Assembly (NCBI RefSeq): GCF_013116825.1
Contig: NZ_JABFNS010000019.1
Coordinates: 1 to 64,000 of the forward strand
Direction of reading: 5' to 3'
Source: Myxococcus xanthus
GTDB taxonomy: Bacteria > Myxococcota > Myxococcia > Myxococcales > Myxococcaceae
Length of the DNA stretch: 64,000 nt
Shown here: positions 16,716 to 25,738 of the stretch, one piece after another
How positions within the stretch are numbered: the first letter of the stretch is position 1
How the letters are laid out: every line of letters begins with the position of its first letter
The notes under the pieces: model-generated
Told to the model about the DNA's origin: nothing
The model's database searches: none
What the model saw: only the letters and a program-made list of their open reading frames with translations
Translations under genes and position numbers: made by a program

Positions 16716-17314
16716 CGCGTCTCCTCCGCGCGGAAGAAGGCTTCCTTGAAGGCGTCGTGCTGACGCGCCATTTCCTCTGGCGGAAGTGACCGCCACTTCA
16801 CCTGCTTCACCGTGAGCGCCTGTTGATAGCGAGCGTCCACTTCGCGTGCGCGGAGGTCCTCGGCCGAGGGCTCCGGCGGCGTGGCCAGCTTCGCCACCAG
16901 GTTCAGCGCCGCCAGATAGCGCCGTTCCTTCTCCACGCGTGCTTCGGGCGTTGCGTCCATGAAGGCGCGCTCCGTGCGCGTCACCAGCGCCGCCAGGTCG
17001 TCCACCGGCTCTTCTTGAAGCAAGGCCCGTTCGTCCGGCGTCAACGGCACCAGCGCGCGCGCAGCGAACCGCTCCCATTCCGGCGCTTCGTCGTGAAGGC
17101 TCGCCACCTGCACCGCGCGGCCGGTGTCATCCTTCGCGGGTTCGACGTGGAAGCGCGGCTCGGCGGCGACCTGGGACGGAGCCGCGGGCGTCCGGGCGAC
17201 TTCGCGCGCCGCGCTTTGATTGCCGAGCCCCCACCGGGGGACCAGCAACGAAGCACCCGCTCCAACCAGCATGATGCCCAGCACTACCGCTGCGACTTCC
17301 CCTCGTGCGCGCAT
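16712..17314 (-). CDS. Membrane-anchored protein of unknown function, first gene of the protease cassette
   Basis: A 200-residue protein with one N-terminal membrane segment (VAAVVLGIMLVGAGASLLV) and a charged, helical periplasmic part with LTPDERALLQEE and a repeated RRYLAALNLVAK-type helix pattern. It is not assigned to a family. The single anchor plus helical periplasmic arm is reminiscent in layout of membrane-bound secretion or folding helpers, which is inference only. Its TGA overlaps the ATG of the protease gene (16712-16715), so the two products are made together. Confidence 0.75.
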   Translation of the reverse strand: MRARGEVAAVVLGIMLVGAGASLLVPRWGLGNQSAAREVARTPAAPSQVAAEPRFHVEPAKDDTGRAVQVASLHDEAPEWERFAARALVPLTPDERALLQEEPVDDLAALVTRTERAFMDATPEARVEKERRYLAALNLVAKLATPPEPSAEDLRAREVDARYQQALTVKQVKWRSLPPEEMARQHDAFKEAFFRAEETR

Positions 17315-17449
17315 GCGTCGTCCCCCACTCGCTGGCGCGCAGCTCTAGCGCCATTCAACCGGGGACGGCAAACCCACCTCGCAGCAGTCTGTGCAGGGGT
17401 ATCCACGTCACGCCGTAGTGTCATGACGTGGACGCCGGAAGGGCGGGCA

Positions 17450-18106
17450 TTACGCCTGAGGCATGGGACGGCCCGGGCCGTGGAATACGGCGACGGGCGA
17501 GGGCATCGTGCGCGACTCGTCCTCAGGCGTCGTGCCCGCGGCGCCCTTCGCGAGCGGACGCCCACCGGCGAGCACCTCACGCGCACGCGTCACCAGCCAC
17601 TGCACTCCACGAAGCGCGTCACGCACCAGCAGCAGCGGCGCGGCGCACGACAGCAACGCGGGGGCGTTCGCATCGCGCATTGAAGCGGGCTGTCCCACGC
17701 CCAGCTCGTAGACCATCTTTCCGCCGAGCGCCGCCGTGCCGAGCGCCAGCCCACAGGCGCCCAGCCCCAGCGCCACGGTGGCCGCGGAGGGCTCGCGCCG
17801 CAGCCGCCACACCGTCACCCCCAAGGCGCCGAGCAGCACGGAGGCGTTGCCCACGCCATGCAGGAACGTCATGTCCCGGGCACGCGGCGTCTCCAGCCGG
17901 ACCTCCTGGCTGGCCGCCAGTCCCGACACGCCCGCGAGCAGGCCGCCAATGGAGCCAGCCACCCAGATACGACGCGCCACCCGGGCCCAGGCGCCGTCGC
18001 CTGTCGTCACCGAGATGAGGTCCGCCACCGCCGCCGTGGGAAGCAAGGCCAGTGGCATGTGCACCAGTGCCGGGTGCAGTTCGTACAACAGCATCTCCTT
18101 CTTCAT
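17450..18106 (-). CDS. DUF2231-type integral membrane protein
   Basis: A 218-residue protein with about four hydrophobic helices. It begins MKKEMLLYELHPALVHMPLALLP, the HP-x-x-VH-x-P signature of DUF2231 proteins, whose function is unknown (a haem or redox role is often proposed from the paired His). The C-terminal 50 residues are soluble and Pro/Gly-rich. The ATG at 18106 follows AGGAGG on the minus strand; the longer frame to 18166 has no such site. It stands alone between the protease cassette and map. Confidence 0.8.
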   Translation of the reverse strand: MKKEMLLYELHPALVHMPLALLPTAAVADLISVTTGDGAWARVARRIWVAGSIGGLLAGVSGLAASQEVRLETPRARDMTFLHGVGNASVLLGALGVTVWRLRREPSAATVALGLGACGLALGTAALGGKMVYELGVGQPASMRDANAPALLSCAAPLLLVRDALRGVQWLVTRAREVLAGGRPLAKGAAGTTPEDESRTMPSPVAVFHGPGRPMPQA

Positions 18107-18175
18107 CGCGCGGCCTCCTGCCCTCGTCCTCCAAGGGTAGGCACCCCGAGGGCCCATGGCAGGCACGGCCGCCTG

Positions 18176-18194
18176 CCCGCCCTCCCAGGGCGGG
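18176..18194 (-). terminator. Hairpin just past map stop, probable terminator
   Basis: Perfect 8-bp stem CCCGCCCT / AGGGCGGG with a 3-nt loop, 8 bp beyond the map stop codon; no T run follows on the minus strand. Confidence 0.4.
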
Positions 18195-18201
18195 GAAGCG
18201 T

Positions 18202-18984
18202 TCAGCAGGCGATTTCGAGCGAGAGGGCGAGCTCGGGCTGGGTGAGCACTTCGCAGCCCTCAGGGGTCACCAGGATGGTGTGCTCGAACTGCGCGGACAG
18301 GCTGCCGTCCTCCGTCACCACCGTCCAACCGTCGGCCAGAATGCGGATGTCCGGCCGTCCCAGGTTGACCATGGGCTCCACGGTGAGGACCATGCCCGAG
18401 CGCAGCTTGATGCCCGAGCCTCGCTTGCCGGTATGGGGAACGGTGGGCGGACCATGCATCTGGTGGCCGATGCCATGCCCGCCGAACTCCTCCACCACGC
18501 TGCAGCCCTCCTTCTTCGCCAGCTCCTCGATGGCCGCGCCGATGTCCCCCAGCCGCGCGCCATGGCGGACGACGGCGATGCCCGCATCACGGCACCGGCG
18601 CGCCACGTCCACGATGCGACGCGCGTCTTCGGACACCTCGCCAATGAGGAAGGTCGCGGAGGTGTCCCCATGGAAGCCGTCCAGGCACGTCGTCACGTCC
18701 ACGTTGATGATGTCCCCACGGACCAGTTGCTCGCCTGCGTTCGGGATGCCGTGACAGACGATGTGGTTGCGGCTGGTACAGACGGTGGCCGGGTAGCCCT
18801 TGAACCCCAACTGACTGGGCTTGCCGCCCCGGCGCGCCGTGTCCTCGCGAACCCACTGGTCGATGTCCGCCGTGGTGACACCGGGGGTCAGCTTCGAGGC
18901 AACGAAAGCCAGCGTACCGGCGGCGGCCTGACTCGCTCGGCGCAGACGTTCGACGTCCGTGCCCTTGAACAAGGAAATGCTCAT
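18202..18984 (-). CDS. map: Type I methionine aminopeptidase
   Basis: A 260-residue enzyme removing the initiator Met from nascent proteins. It matches type I MetAP over its length: CTSRNHIVCHGIP, the metal ligands in NVDVTTCLDGFHGDTSATF (two Asp), GHGIGHQMHGPP (His), TVEPMVN (Glu) and QFEHTILVT (Glu). There is no N-terminal zinc-finger extension. The ATG at 18984 (MSISLFKG) gives the usual bacterial length. It is divergent from the LysR-type HTH protein with 76 bp between starts. Myxobacteria often carry more than one map; whether this is the essential copy cannot be told here. Confidence 0.93.
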   Translation of the reverse strand: MSISLFKGTDVERLRRASQAAAGTLAFVASKLTPGVTTADIDQWVREDTARRGGKPSQLGFKGYPATVCTSRNHIVCHGIPNAGEQLVRGDIINVDVTTCLDGFHGDTSATFLIGEVSEDARRIVDVARRCRDAGIAVVRHGARLGDIGAAIEELAKKEGCSVVEEFGGHGIGHQMHGPPTVPHTGKRGSGIKLRSGMVLTVEPMVNLGRPDIRILADGWTVVTEDGSLSAQFEHTILVTPEGCEVLTQPELALSLEIAC

Positions 18985-19060
18985 GGCCGCCAAGGTGAGG
19001 TCCAGGGTGCCTGGCGTCCAATGCTGTTTCGGTATGGCCGACAGCGCTAGAGTGGCGGAC

Positions 19061-19339
19061 GTGAGCCTTACGCACATCCAGTCCTTCGTCGCCGTTGCCG
19101 AGGAGTGCAACGTGGGCCGGGCCGCGCGTCGCCTGCACCTGACGCAGCCGCCGCTCAGCCGCCACATCCAGGCGCTCGAGGACGAACTCGGAGCGCGCCT
19201 CTTCGAGCGGACCCGGGGTGGCATGCGCCTGCTCCCCGCGGGCGAGGCCTTCCTGCGGCACGCGCGTCGCATCCTGGCGGAGGTGGACGCCGCCGTGCTC
19301 ACCGTGCGGGACGTAGCGGGCAACCGCGCCGGCGGATGA
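19061..19339 (+). CDS. LysR-type DNA-binding domain only; truncated or minimal regulator
   Basis: A 92-residue protein consisting of just the LysR winged HTH and linker helix: LTHIQSFVAVAEECNVGRAARRLHLTQPPLSRHIQALEDELGARLFERTRGGMRLLPAGEAFLRHARRIL. The effector-binding domain (normally about 200 further residues) is absent; the frame stops at 19337-19339 and no continuation is found before the receptor gene at 19453. GTG at 19061 is the likely start; ATG at 19034 is an alternative. It could be a decayed LTTR or a working stand-alone DNA-binding protein, for example of the divergent map or downstream receptor promoters. Confidence 0.6.
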   Translation: MSLTHIQSFVAVAEECNVGRAARRLHLTQPPLSRHIQALEDELGARLFERTRGGMRLLPAGEAFLRHARRILAEVDAAVLTVRDVAGNRAGG

Positions 19340-19452
19340 CGCAGCCGGGCTTGGGGCGTGCGTTCAGCATCGGACGGACAGTCGCCGCCTTCGGCGACAT
19401 CATCCGCCCGACGACCAGGAACCAGGGCGTCGGGCTGTTAGAGCGGGTGTCG

Positions 19453-21627
19453 ATGCCCGACCTCCTCGTGACGCATCGGAGCCCTCGCGTGCGCCGCATC
19501 CGGGCGCTCGCGCCCCTGCTCTGGGCCCTCGCTTCCTCCACGGTGATGGCGGCACCAGCGCCTGGCCCCCAGGAGGTTCCCGACACGAACGGGCAGCCGC
19601 CAACGGATGCGCCCACGCGGGAGCGGACGGAGGCAGCGGACGCTGACGCTGGGCGGACCGTCGTCACGGGCTCGCGGCGCCCCCGGCCAGCGAGGGACGT
19701 GCCCGCCACCACCACGGTCCTCCCCCGCCCGGAAATCGACCGGAGCCCCACGCTGACGCAGGACTCGCTGGTCCGCACCGTGCCCTCCGCCGCCACCTTC
19801 CGCCGCACGCCCAGCCTCGTCTCCGACCCGACGGCGCAGGGACTCAACCTGCGCGGGCTCGCGCCTTCGGGCGTGGCGCGCAGCCTCGTGCTGCTCGACG
19901 GCATTCCCGTCAACGACCCGTTCGGTGGCTGGATTTTCTGGCGCTCGCTGCCACGGCTCGGTCTCGAGCGCATCGAGGTCGTCCCCAGCGGAGGCTCCGC
20001 CCTCTACGGCAGCGGCGCGCTCGGCGGCGTCGTGCAGCTCGTGTCACGCGACATCACCGGAACGCAGCTCGACGCGGATGCCACCTATGGCAACGCGCAG
20101 ACGGGCATGCTCGCGGCACGCGGGGCGGAGATGTGGGGGCCCGTCCGCGCCTCGCTGGAGGCAGAGCTGCTCGACAGCGACGGCTATCCCATCGTCAGTG
20201 CCGCCCAGCGCGGCGCCATCGACGCGGACACGCCCAGCCGCCATGCCGTCCTCAACGGGCGCGTCGAAGTGGATGCCACCGATGCGCTCACCCTCTCCGC
20301 CCGCGCCGGTCTCTTCCGCGAGGACCAGAACGGCGGCACCCGGCTCACCACCGCGCGCGTGGCGCTGGCGCACTTCGGCGCGGGCGCACGGCTGCGCACC
20401 GCGGACAGCGGCACCTTCACGCTGGACCTCTTCGGCCGCGTGCAGCGCTTCGAACAGGACCGCGCGCGCATCCCCCAGGACCGCTCTTCCGAGGCGCTGG
20501 CCGCCAGCCAGGACGTACCCGCCAACGACCAGGGCGCGTCCCTCGTCTGGACCAGCCCGTCCTGGACAGCCCTGGGCACGCACGTCCTCACCGCCGGCCT
20601 GGATGCGCGCCGCATGGCGGGCACGTCCCGGGAGCAGCTCTTCCCGCCCGCGCCCTCGGAGACCTCCCTCCGCCTGCGCGACACCGGAGGCACCCAACTG
20701 TCCGGCGGTGTCTTCATCGAGGACCTCTACACGCCATCGCCCACCCTGGAGCTCAGCGCCGCGCTCCGGATGGACGTGTGGCGCAACCAGGACGGTGAGC
20801 AGCGTCTGCAGCGCGCCAATGGCGCGGTGGACACGACGCGCTTCGACGACCGCACCGAGCAGCAGCTCAGCCCGCGATTGGGCCTGCGAGTGCGTCCGCT
20901 GGAGGGGCTCACCCTGCGCGCCTCCGCCTACCGTGCGTTCCGCGCCCCCACGCTCAACGAGCTGTACCGCCCCTTCCAGGTGGGCACCCTCCTCACCGCC
21001 GCCAACGCCCACCTGGGCGCGGAGCGACTGTGGGGCGCCGAGGCCGGCGTGGAAGCCGAGTCCTCCTCGCTGGGCCTCACCACGCGCGTGACGGGCTTCT
21101 GGAACGTGCTCGATGACCCCATCACCAACGTCACGCTGGAGCAGCCGCTTCCGGATGGCGCCTCGCGCCAGCGGGAGAACCTGGGACAGGCGCGGGTGCG
21201 CGGCGTGGAGGCGAGCGTGGACTGGAAACTGGCGCGCCAGTGGACGGCGCTGCTCGCGTACACCTTCGTGGACCCTGTCGTGACGCGCTCGCCCGGGCAG
21301 CCCGGGCTGGTGGGCAAGCAGCTCGCCCAGGACCCACGACACCGGGGCACCGCCATCCTCACCTTCCACGACCCCGACATCGTGACGGCCACGGTGCAGC
21401 TTCGCGTGACGGGCGCTCAGTTCGAGGACGACCTCAACGAGCGCCCCATGGGCGGCTACGCCGTGGTGGACGTGTCCGCCAGCCGCCGCCTCTTCTGGAA
21501 GCTGCACGTCTTCGGCGCGGTGGAGAACCTCTTCGACCGCGAGTACCTCGCGGGCCGCGCCGGGGTGGACACGTTGGGCCCGCCCCTGCTGGCGCGCATC
21601 GGCCTGCGGCTGCGCGACGCGCCCTGA
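19453..21627 (+). CDS. TonB-dependent outer-membrane receptor
   Basis: A 724-residue receptor for active uptake across the outer membrane. An N-terminal export signal (ALAPLLWALASSTVMA) is followed by a plug domain (VVTGSRRPRPARDVPATTTVL; NLRGLAPSGVARSLVLLDGIPVNDPFGGW; RIEVVPSGGSALYGSGALGGVV) and a 22-strand-type barrel with TonB-box II-like NLFDREYL near the end. The final residues are LRDAP, not the terminal aromatic residue most barrels show. A perfect 7-bp hairpin (19381-19398) sits in its leader. ATG at 19453 is used; GTG two codons upstream is possible. Resembles the cobalamin/siderophore class, but the ligand is not predictable. Converges with dinG, 3 bp apart. Confidence 0.9.
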   Translation: MPDLLVTHRSPRVRRIRALAPLLWALASSTVMAAPAPGPQEVPDTNGQPPTDAPTRERTEAADADAGRTVVTGSRRPRPARDVPATTTVLPRPEIDRSPTLTQDSLVRTVPSAATFRRTPSLVSDPTAQGLNLRGLAPSGVARSLVLLDGIPVNDPFGGWIFWRSLPRLGLERIEVVPSGGSALYGSGALGGVVQLVSRDITGTQLDADATYGNAQTGMLAARGAEMWGPVRASLEAELLDSDGYPIVSAAQRGAIDADTPSRHAVLNGRVEVDATDALTLSARAGLFREDQNGGTRLTTARVALAHFGAGARLRTADSGTFTLDLFGRVQRFEQDRARIPQDRSSEALAASQDVPANDQGASLVWTSPSWTALGTHVLTAGLDARRMAGTSREQLFPPAPSETSLRLRDTGGTQLSGGVFIEDLYTPSPTLELSAALRMDVWRNQDGEQRLQRANGAVDTTRFDDRTEQQLSPRLGLRVRPLEGLTLRASAYRAFRAPTLNELYRPFQVGTLLTAANAHLGAERLWGAEAGVEAESSSLGLTTRVTGFWNVLDDPITNVTLEQPLPDGASRQRENLGQARVRGVEASVDWKLARQWTALLAYTFVDPVVTRSPGQPGLVGKQLAQDPRHRGTAILTFHDPDIVTATVQLRVTGAQFEDDLNERPMGGYAVVDVSASRRLFWKLHVFGAVENLFDREYLAGRAGVDTLGPPLLARIGLRLRDAP

Positions 21628-21630
21628 GGC

Positions 21631-23619
21631 TCAGCGGATGGTGCGCACCGGCCGCACCGGGCCGTTGAACCAGCGGCTCAGCGACACCACGTCCTCCATG
21701 CGGCGCGCGGGCGGGAGGCTGTCGAGGAACACCCGGCCATACGCCTTCGTCACGATGCGCCGGTCCAGCATCGCCACGATGCCCCGGTCCGACTGCGTGC
21801 GGATGAGCCGGCCGAAGCCCTGCCGCAGCGCCAGCGCCGCGTGCGGGAGCTGGTACTGCTCGAAGGGCTCCTCGCCTCGCTGCTGGAGCTGATTGATGCG
21901 CGCGGCCACCAGCGGGTCTCCTGGCGACGCGAAGGGGAGCCGGTCGATGATGACCAGGCTCAGCGCGTCGCCCGGCACGTCGACGCCCTCCCAGAAGCTG
22001 TGCGCCGCGAAGAGGACGCTCGGCGTCTCGCGGAAGGCCTCCAGCAGCTGCTGCTTGGGGCGCTCGCCTTGCAGCAGCGACTGATAGGGCAACCGGGGCG
22101 CCACCAGCTCATAAGCCCGCACCATGTTGCGCAGGGACGTGAAGAGCACGAAGGCGCGCCCACCCGTGACTTCGCAGAGGCGTTCAATCTCCTCCGCCGC
22201 CTCCTCGATGAAGCCCGGCGCGGACGGGTCCGGCAGGTGCGTGGGCAGGTACAGCGCCGCCTGGGACGGGTAGTCGAAGGGGCTGGGCACCGCCAGCGTC
22301 CGCACGCGCGTCACCGGCTGGCCGTCCTCGCCGTACAGGCCCATGCGGTTGGCGAAGAAGTCGAAGCGGCTGTCGGCCGCCAACGTCGCGGACGTGTACA
22401 CCACCGTGTCCAGCGCGCCGTACATCCGCTCGCGCAGCTCCTTCGCCACGTCGATGGGGCTGGCGCGCAGGAAGAGGCCCTTGCCCCGCTGCTCCGCCCA
22501 GTAGACGTGGTCCGAGGACTCGGCCTTCTCCAGGAAGGAGAGCTGCTCCTCCATCTCGTCCGAGCGGCGGGTGATGGCGGCCAGCTCCGGCTCGCGCTCG
22601 CCCACCGTGAAGGCGGACAACGCGGCCAGCGCGTCACGCACGCCCTCCAGCGGCGTGGACAGCTTCGCCATGACCTCCGCGCGCAGCGCCACGGAGGCCT
22701 CGTGGCCGGACAGCCCCAGCGCCCGGGGCGCCTGCGCGAAGAGCGCATCCGCCCCCGCGCGCAACCGGGCCGCCAGCGCGCGCAGCATGGCGTGGCGGGC
22801 GTCGTCCTCCTTCAGCGACGCCACCGCGTCCCGCGCCAGCTCCTCCAGCCGGTAGTTGGACACGCTGCAACCGAAGTGGCCGCTGGCCGCGTCTTCCAGC
22901 GCATGGGCCTCGTCGAAGATGACGGCCTCGTACCAGGGCAGCACGCCCTCGGTGCGCTTGCCGGAGCTGCGCAGCGCCAGGTCCGCGAAGAAGAGGTGGT
23001 GGTTGACCACCAGCAGGTCCGCTTGCTCCGCGCGCTTGCGCATGCGCGTGACGAAGCACGTCTCGTACTGCGGACACCGGGTGCCCACGCACGTCTCGGA
23101 CGTGGTGGACAGGCGCGACCAGGCGCTGAAGGACTCGGGCAGGTCCAGCTCGCTGCGGTCGCCGGTGTCCGTCTCCTCCGCCCACGCCTTCAGCTTGGGC
23201 CAGTAGCGCGACTCCTCGCGCGAGCCGAACTGCGGCTCCTTGGAGAAGGCGTCATAGCGGTGCAGGCAGAGGTAGTTGCTGCGGCCCTTGAGGTACGCGG
23301 CCTCGAAGCGCAGGCCCATCTTCTCCCGCATCAGCGGCAGGTCCTTGAAGAAAATCTGGTCCTGCAAGGTCTTCGTGGCCGTGGACACGACCACCCGGCG
23401 TCCCGACAGCAGCGCGGGCACCAGGTAGGCGAGCGTCTTGCCCGTGCCGGTCCCCGCCTCGGCCAGCAGGTAGCTGTGCTCGGCGAAGGCCCGCTCCACG
23501 GCGCGCGCCATCTGAAGCTGCTCCGGGCGGTGCTCGTACGCGGGCAACGCGACCTCGAGCGCGCCTCCCGGACCGAGCAGGCTGTCGACGGACGGAGGGG
23601 TGGAGACGGAGAGCGACAT
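21631..23619 (-). CDS. dinG: DinG/XPD-type ATP-dependent DNA helicase
   Basis: A 662-residue superfamily 2 helicase. Walker A is EAGTGTGKT, the DEAH box is VIFDEAHALED, and motif VI lies in LRQGFGRLIRTQSDRG. The iron-sulphur domain Cys appear as LCLHRY followed by CVGTRCPQYETC, so a 4Fe-4S cluster is likely, as in DinG and YoaA. DinG-type enzymes unwind R-loops and replication-blocking structures. ATG at 23619 is used; GTG at 23625 is two codons upstream. The downstream neighbour of the zinc-ribbon gene on the same strand, with a 163-bp gap. Confidence 0.88.
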   Translation of the reverse strand: MSLSVSTPPSVDSLLGPGGALEVALPAYEHRPEQLQMARAVERAFAEHSYLLAEAGTGTGKTLAYLVPALLSGRRVVVSTATKTLQDQIFFKDLPLMREKMGLRFEAAYLKGRSNYLCLHRYDAFSKEPQFGSREESRYWPKLKAWAEETDTGDRSELDLPESFSAWSRLSTTSETCVGTRCPQYETCFVTRMRKRAEQADLLVVNHHLFFADLALRSSGKRTEGVLPWYEAVIFDEAHALEDAASGHFGCSVSNYRLEELARDAVASLKEDDARHAMLRALAARLRAGADALFAQAPRALGLSGHEASVALRAEVMAKLSTPLEGVRDALAALSAFTVGEREPELAAITRRSDEMEEQLSFLEKAESSDHVYWAEQRGKGLFLRASPIDVAKELRERMYGALDTVVYTSATLAADSRFDFFANRMGLYGEDGQPVTRVRTLAVPSPFDYPSQAALYLPTHLPDPSAPGFIEEAAEEIERLCEVTGGRAFVLFTSLRNMVRAYELVAPRLPYQSLLQGERPKQQLLEAFRETPSVLFAAHSFWEGVDVPGDALSLVIIDRLPFASPGDPLVAARINQLQQRGEEPFEQYQLPHAALALRQGFGRLIRTQSDRGIVAMLDRRIVTKAYGRVFLDSLPPARRMEDVVSLSRWFNGPVRPVRTIR

Positions 23620-23782
23620 CGGCACCGAGGGGGAGACGGGAAGCGGCCGGACAAAATAGCAGCGACCGCCGTTTCAAGCGCGTTTCCGGCCGCGGCCGCG
23701 CCGCCTGGCCCGGGTGGCCGCCTGCTCCTCCGCCAGCGAGCCGCACCGCCCTCGGCGGCACAGCCCCCGGACAGCCCGGCGC

Positions 23783-24532
23783 TCAGTACCCCGCGCTCAA
23801 CGTGCGCAGGTGCTGGAAGACGAGCACGGCCAGCACCAGCACCACGATGAAGCCCACCCCCACCGCCACCGTCTTCAGGCGCCGGACGACGCTGGGGGTT
23901 CCGGCGGGCTCCACCGATGACGGCACCACCAGGGTGGCCCTGCGCACCACCTCATCACGGCCCCGCCGGGCGACGGCATCGTCGGGCGCACGCGCCAGGC
24001 GGATCCGGTACAGCCGTCCCGCCATGGCCAGCTCGCCCCGCCCCACCGCCAGCGTCATCAGCCGGTCATGGGCGTCCCAGTCCTCCCAGCGCGCCGCCAG
24101 CGTGCGCCACGCGTCCGCCAGCACGTCCGACAGGGGATGCTCCTCGGGCTGGTAGTTGACGTAGACGAGCCCGCACTGCGGGCAGGACAGGGCCTCCTCG
24201 CGCCGGGGCGCCACGCACTTGGGACAGACGCCAGGGGGCGGCTCGAAGAGCGCGTCGTCCGTCAGCGGCGCCGACTCCGAACGCACCACCCGCAGGGCCG
24301 GCGTCACTGGCGCGGAAGCGCTCCAGCTTTCGGAGGGCGGCACCACCGGCACCGACGGCGACGCCCCCGCGGCGGAAGCAACCGGCACCTCCGTTCGCGG
24401 CGCGGTGGTGACCGGCGGGCCCACGCGGCTGTCCGCGCCGCAGCGACCACACGTCACCACGAGTCCCCCAGCCTCCGTCCGGTAGGTCTCCAGCGGCACG
24501 AGCCGCTCGCACGCGTCACACTGGAACTTCAT
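23783..24532 (-). CDS. Zinc-ribbon protein with C-terminal membrane anchor
   Basis: A 249-residue protein: an N-terminal CxxC zinc ribbon (MKFQCDACERL ... VTCGRCGAD, residues 5-33), a Pro/Ser-rich linker, a second ribbon (CPKC ... CPQCG, about 103-122), a helical TPR-like stretch (AWRTLAARWEDWDAHDRLM...), and a single C-terminal membrane segment (VAVGVGFIVVLVLAVLVF). The first ribbon resembles the MJ0042/FHA-associated type seen in many myxobacterial signalling proteins. Its ATG overlaps the stop of the M50 protease gene (ATGA, 24529-24532). A tail-anchored protein coupled to an intramembrane protease is a natural candidate substrate or regulator, which is inference. Confidence 0.78.
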   Translation of the reverse strand: MKFQCDACERLVPLETYRTEAGGLVVTCGRCGADSRVGPPVTTAPRTEVPVASAAGASPSVPVVPPSESWSASAPVTPALRVVRSESAPLTDDALFEPPPGVCPKCVAPRREEALSCPQCGLVYVNYQPEEHPLSDVLADAWRTLAARWEDWDAHDRLMTLAVGRGELAMAGRLYRIRLARAPDDAVARRGRDEVVRRATLVVPSSVEPAGTPSVVRRLKTVAVGVGFIVVLVLAVLVFQHLRTLSAGY

Positions 24533-25527
24533 GTCATCACCTGGCGCAGGGGAATGGGCATGGCGCAGCCGATGAGTGCCAGCAGGCACAGCGCGCAGAT
24601 CCACTTCCGCAGTGGGCTGAGCGGCTCCTGGGGTTCCACCACCTCCGGGTGGCCGAAGCCTACCAGCTTGCTCGTCACCAGCAGCCACAAGCCCCAGGAC
24701 GCGGTGACGAAAAGGGTGAGCACCAACAGCACCAACGCCACCGCGCGGCCCACCCAGTGCGCGCGCCGGCCCCACAGCGCATAGGCCAGGTGCCCGCCGT
24801 CGAGCTGCCCCACGGGCATCAGGTTCAGCAGCGTGACGAGCAGCCCGAACCAGCCAGCGATGACCACCGGATGGACCAGGATGTCCTTGCCCTCCGGAAG
24901 CGGCCCCAGGGCCAGGCGCGTCAGGCCCTGCATCAACAGGCTGTCGCCGAAGAGCGTCTGCACGCCATTGAAGGGCGTCTCCGGCGCGGGCGGCGCGTGG
25001 GTGATGCGGTCCATCACCCAGGAGAAGACGTCCCGGCCAATGGCCCACAACGAGCCGTCCCCCGGGAAGAGGGTGGACGGGATGTCCTGCGCGTCCACCA
25101 CGGTGGAGTGAGCCAGCCCCCAGAAGAGGATGGGCATGGCCACCGCCAACCCCGCGAGCGGTCCCGCCGCGCCAATGTCCACCAGGGCGTTGCGGTTCGG
25201 GATGCGGTCGCGGATGCGGATGACGGCGCCCAGCGTGCCCACGCCTAGCACCGGCAGCGGGATGAAATATGGCAGGGATGTTTCAACCCGGTGCCAGCGC
25301 GCCAACACGTAGTGCCCCATCTCATGGGTCCCCAGGATGGCCAACAGCGACAGGCTGAAGGCCAGCGCGCGGAAGGCCGCTTCGGGAGACACCTCTCCCA
25401 GTGAGTAGGGCCGCTGGAAATGGAAGTAGAGCAGGTACGAGGTGAAGGTGGTCCCTACCGTCAGCACCAGGAGCAACAGGTGCACCCAGTAACGCGGCGC
25501 GGGGCGGGCAGCGGAGACGGTGTCCAT
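24529..25527 (-). CDS. Site-2-type (M50) intramembrane metalloprotease
   Basis: A 332-residue polytopic protein with about seven hydrophobic segments. The catalytic HEMGH is at residues 68-72 inside a membrane helix, and the second motif NLMPVGQLDGGH (235-246) supplies the metal-binding Asp243, as in S2P proteases that cut membrane-embedded segments. No PDZ domain is present, as in the M50B/SpoIVFB-like or EGY1-like classes. ATG at 25527 gives MDTVSAARPAPRYW; the extra 33 codons upstream look non-coding. It is the first gene of a coupled pair with the zinc-ribbon protein and divergent from a small lipoprotein gene. Confidence 0.9.
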   Translation of the reverse strand: MDTVSAARPAPRYWVHLLLLVLTVGTTFTSYLLYFHFQRPYSLGEVSPEAAFRALAFSLSLLAILGTHEMGHYVLARWHRVETSLPYFIPLPVLGVGTLGAVIRIRDRIPNRNALVDIGAAGPLAGLAVAMPILFWGLAHSTVVDAQDIPSTLFPGDGSLWAIGRDVFSWVMDRITHAPPAPETPFNGVQTLFGDSLLMQGLTRLALGPLPEGKDILVHPVVIAGWFGLLVTLLNLMPVGQLDGGHLAYALWGRRAHWVGRAVALVLLVLTLFVTASWGLWLLVTSKLVGFGHPEVVEPQEPLSPLRKWICALCLLALIGCAMPIPLRQVMT

Positions 25528-25619
25528 GAAGGGAGCCTCGAGGTTGGCTAGCAAGAGGAGATGTGCATTGCAACGCGCAGCCGCCCAACCGGAGCGATAG
25601 CAAGTGTCTCGGACGGACC

Positions 25620-25647
25620 TTGACATGGAGTCGACATCTGCTACGAC
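25620..25647 (+). promoter_or_regulatory. Candidate sigma-70-type promoter for the small lipoprotein
   Basis: TTGACA (25620-25625) is a perfect -35 box; 16 bp later TACGAC (25642-25647) matches 3 of 6 -10 positions. The leader to the ATG at 25739 would be about 85 nt. Confidence 0.4.
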
Positions 25648-25738
25648 CCCGCCCGCTTGAAGGCCTCAAGACAACGGCCGGTTGCTCTCCAAGGCGTCCG
25701 GCCGCCACACAAGCATCCAATTCAAGAGGGGAAAGAAC

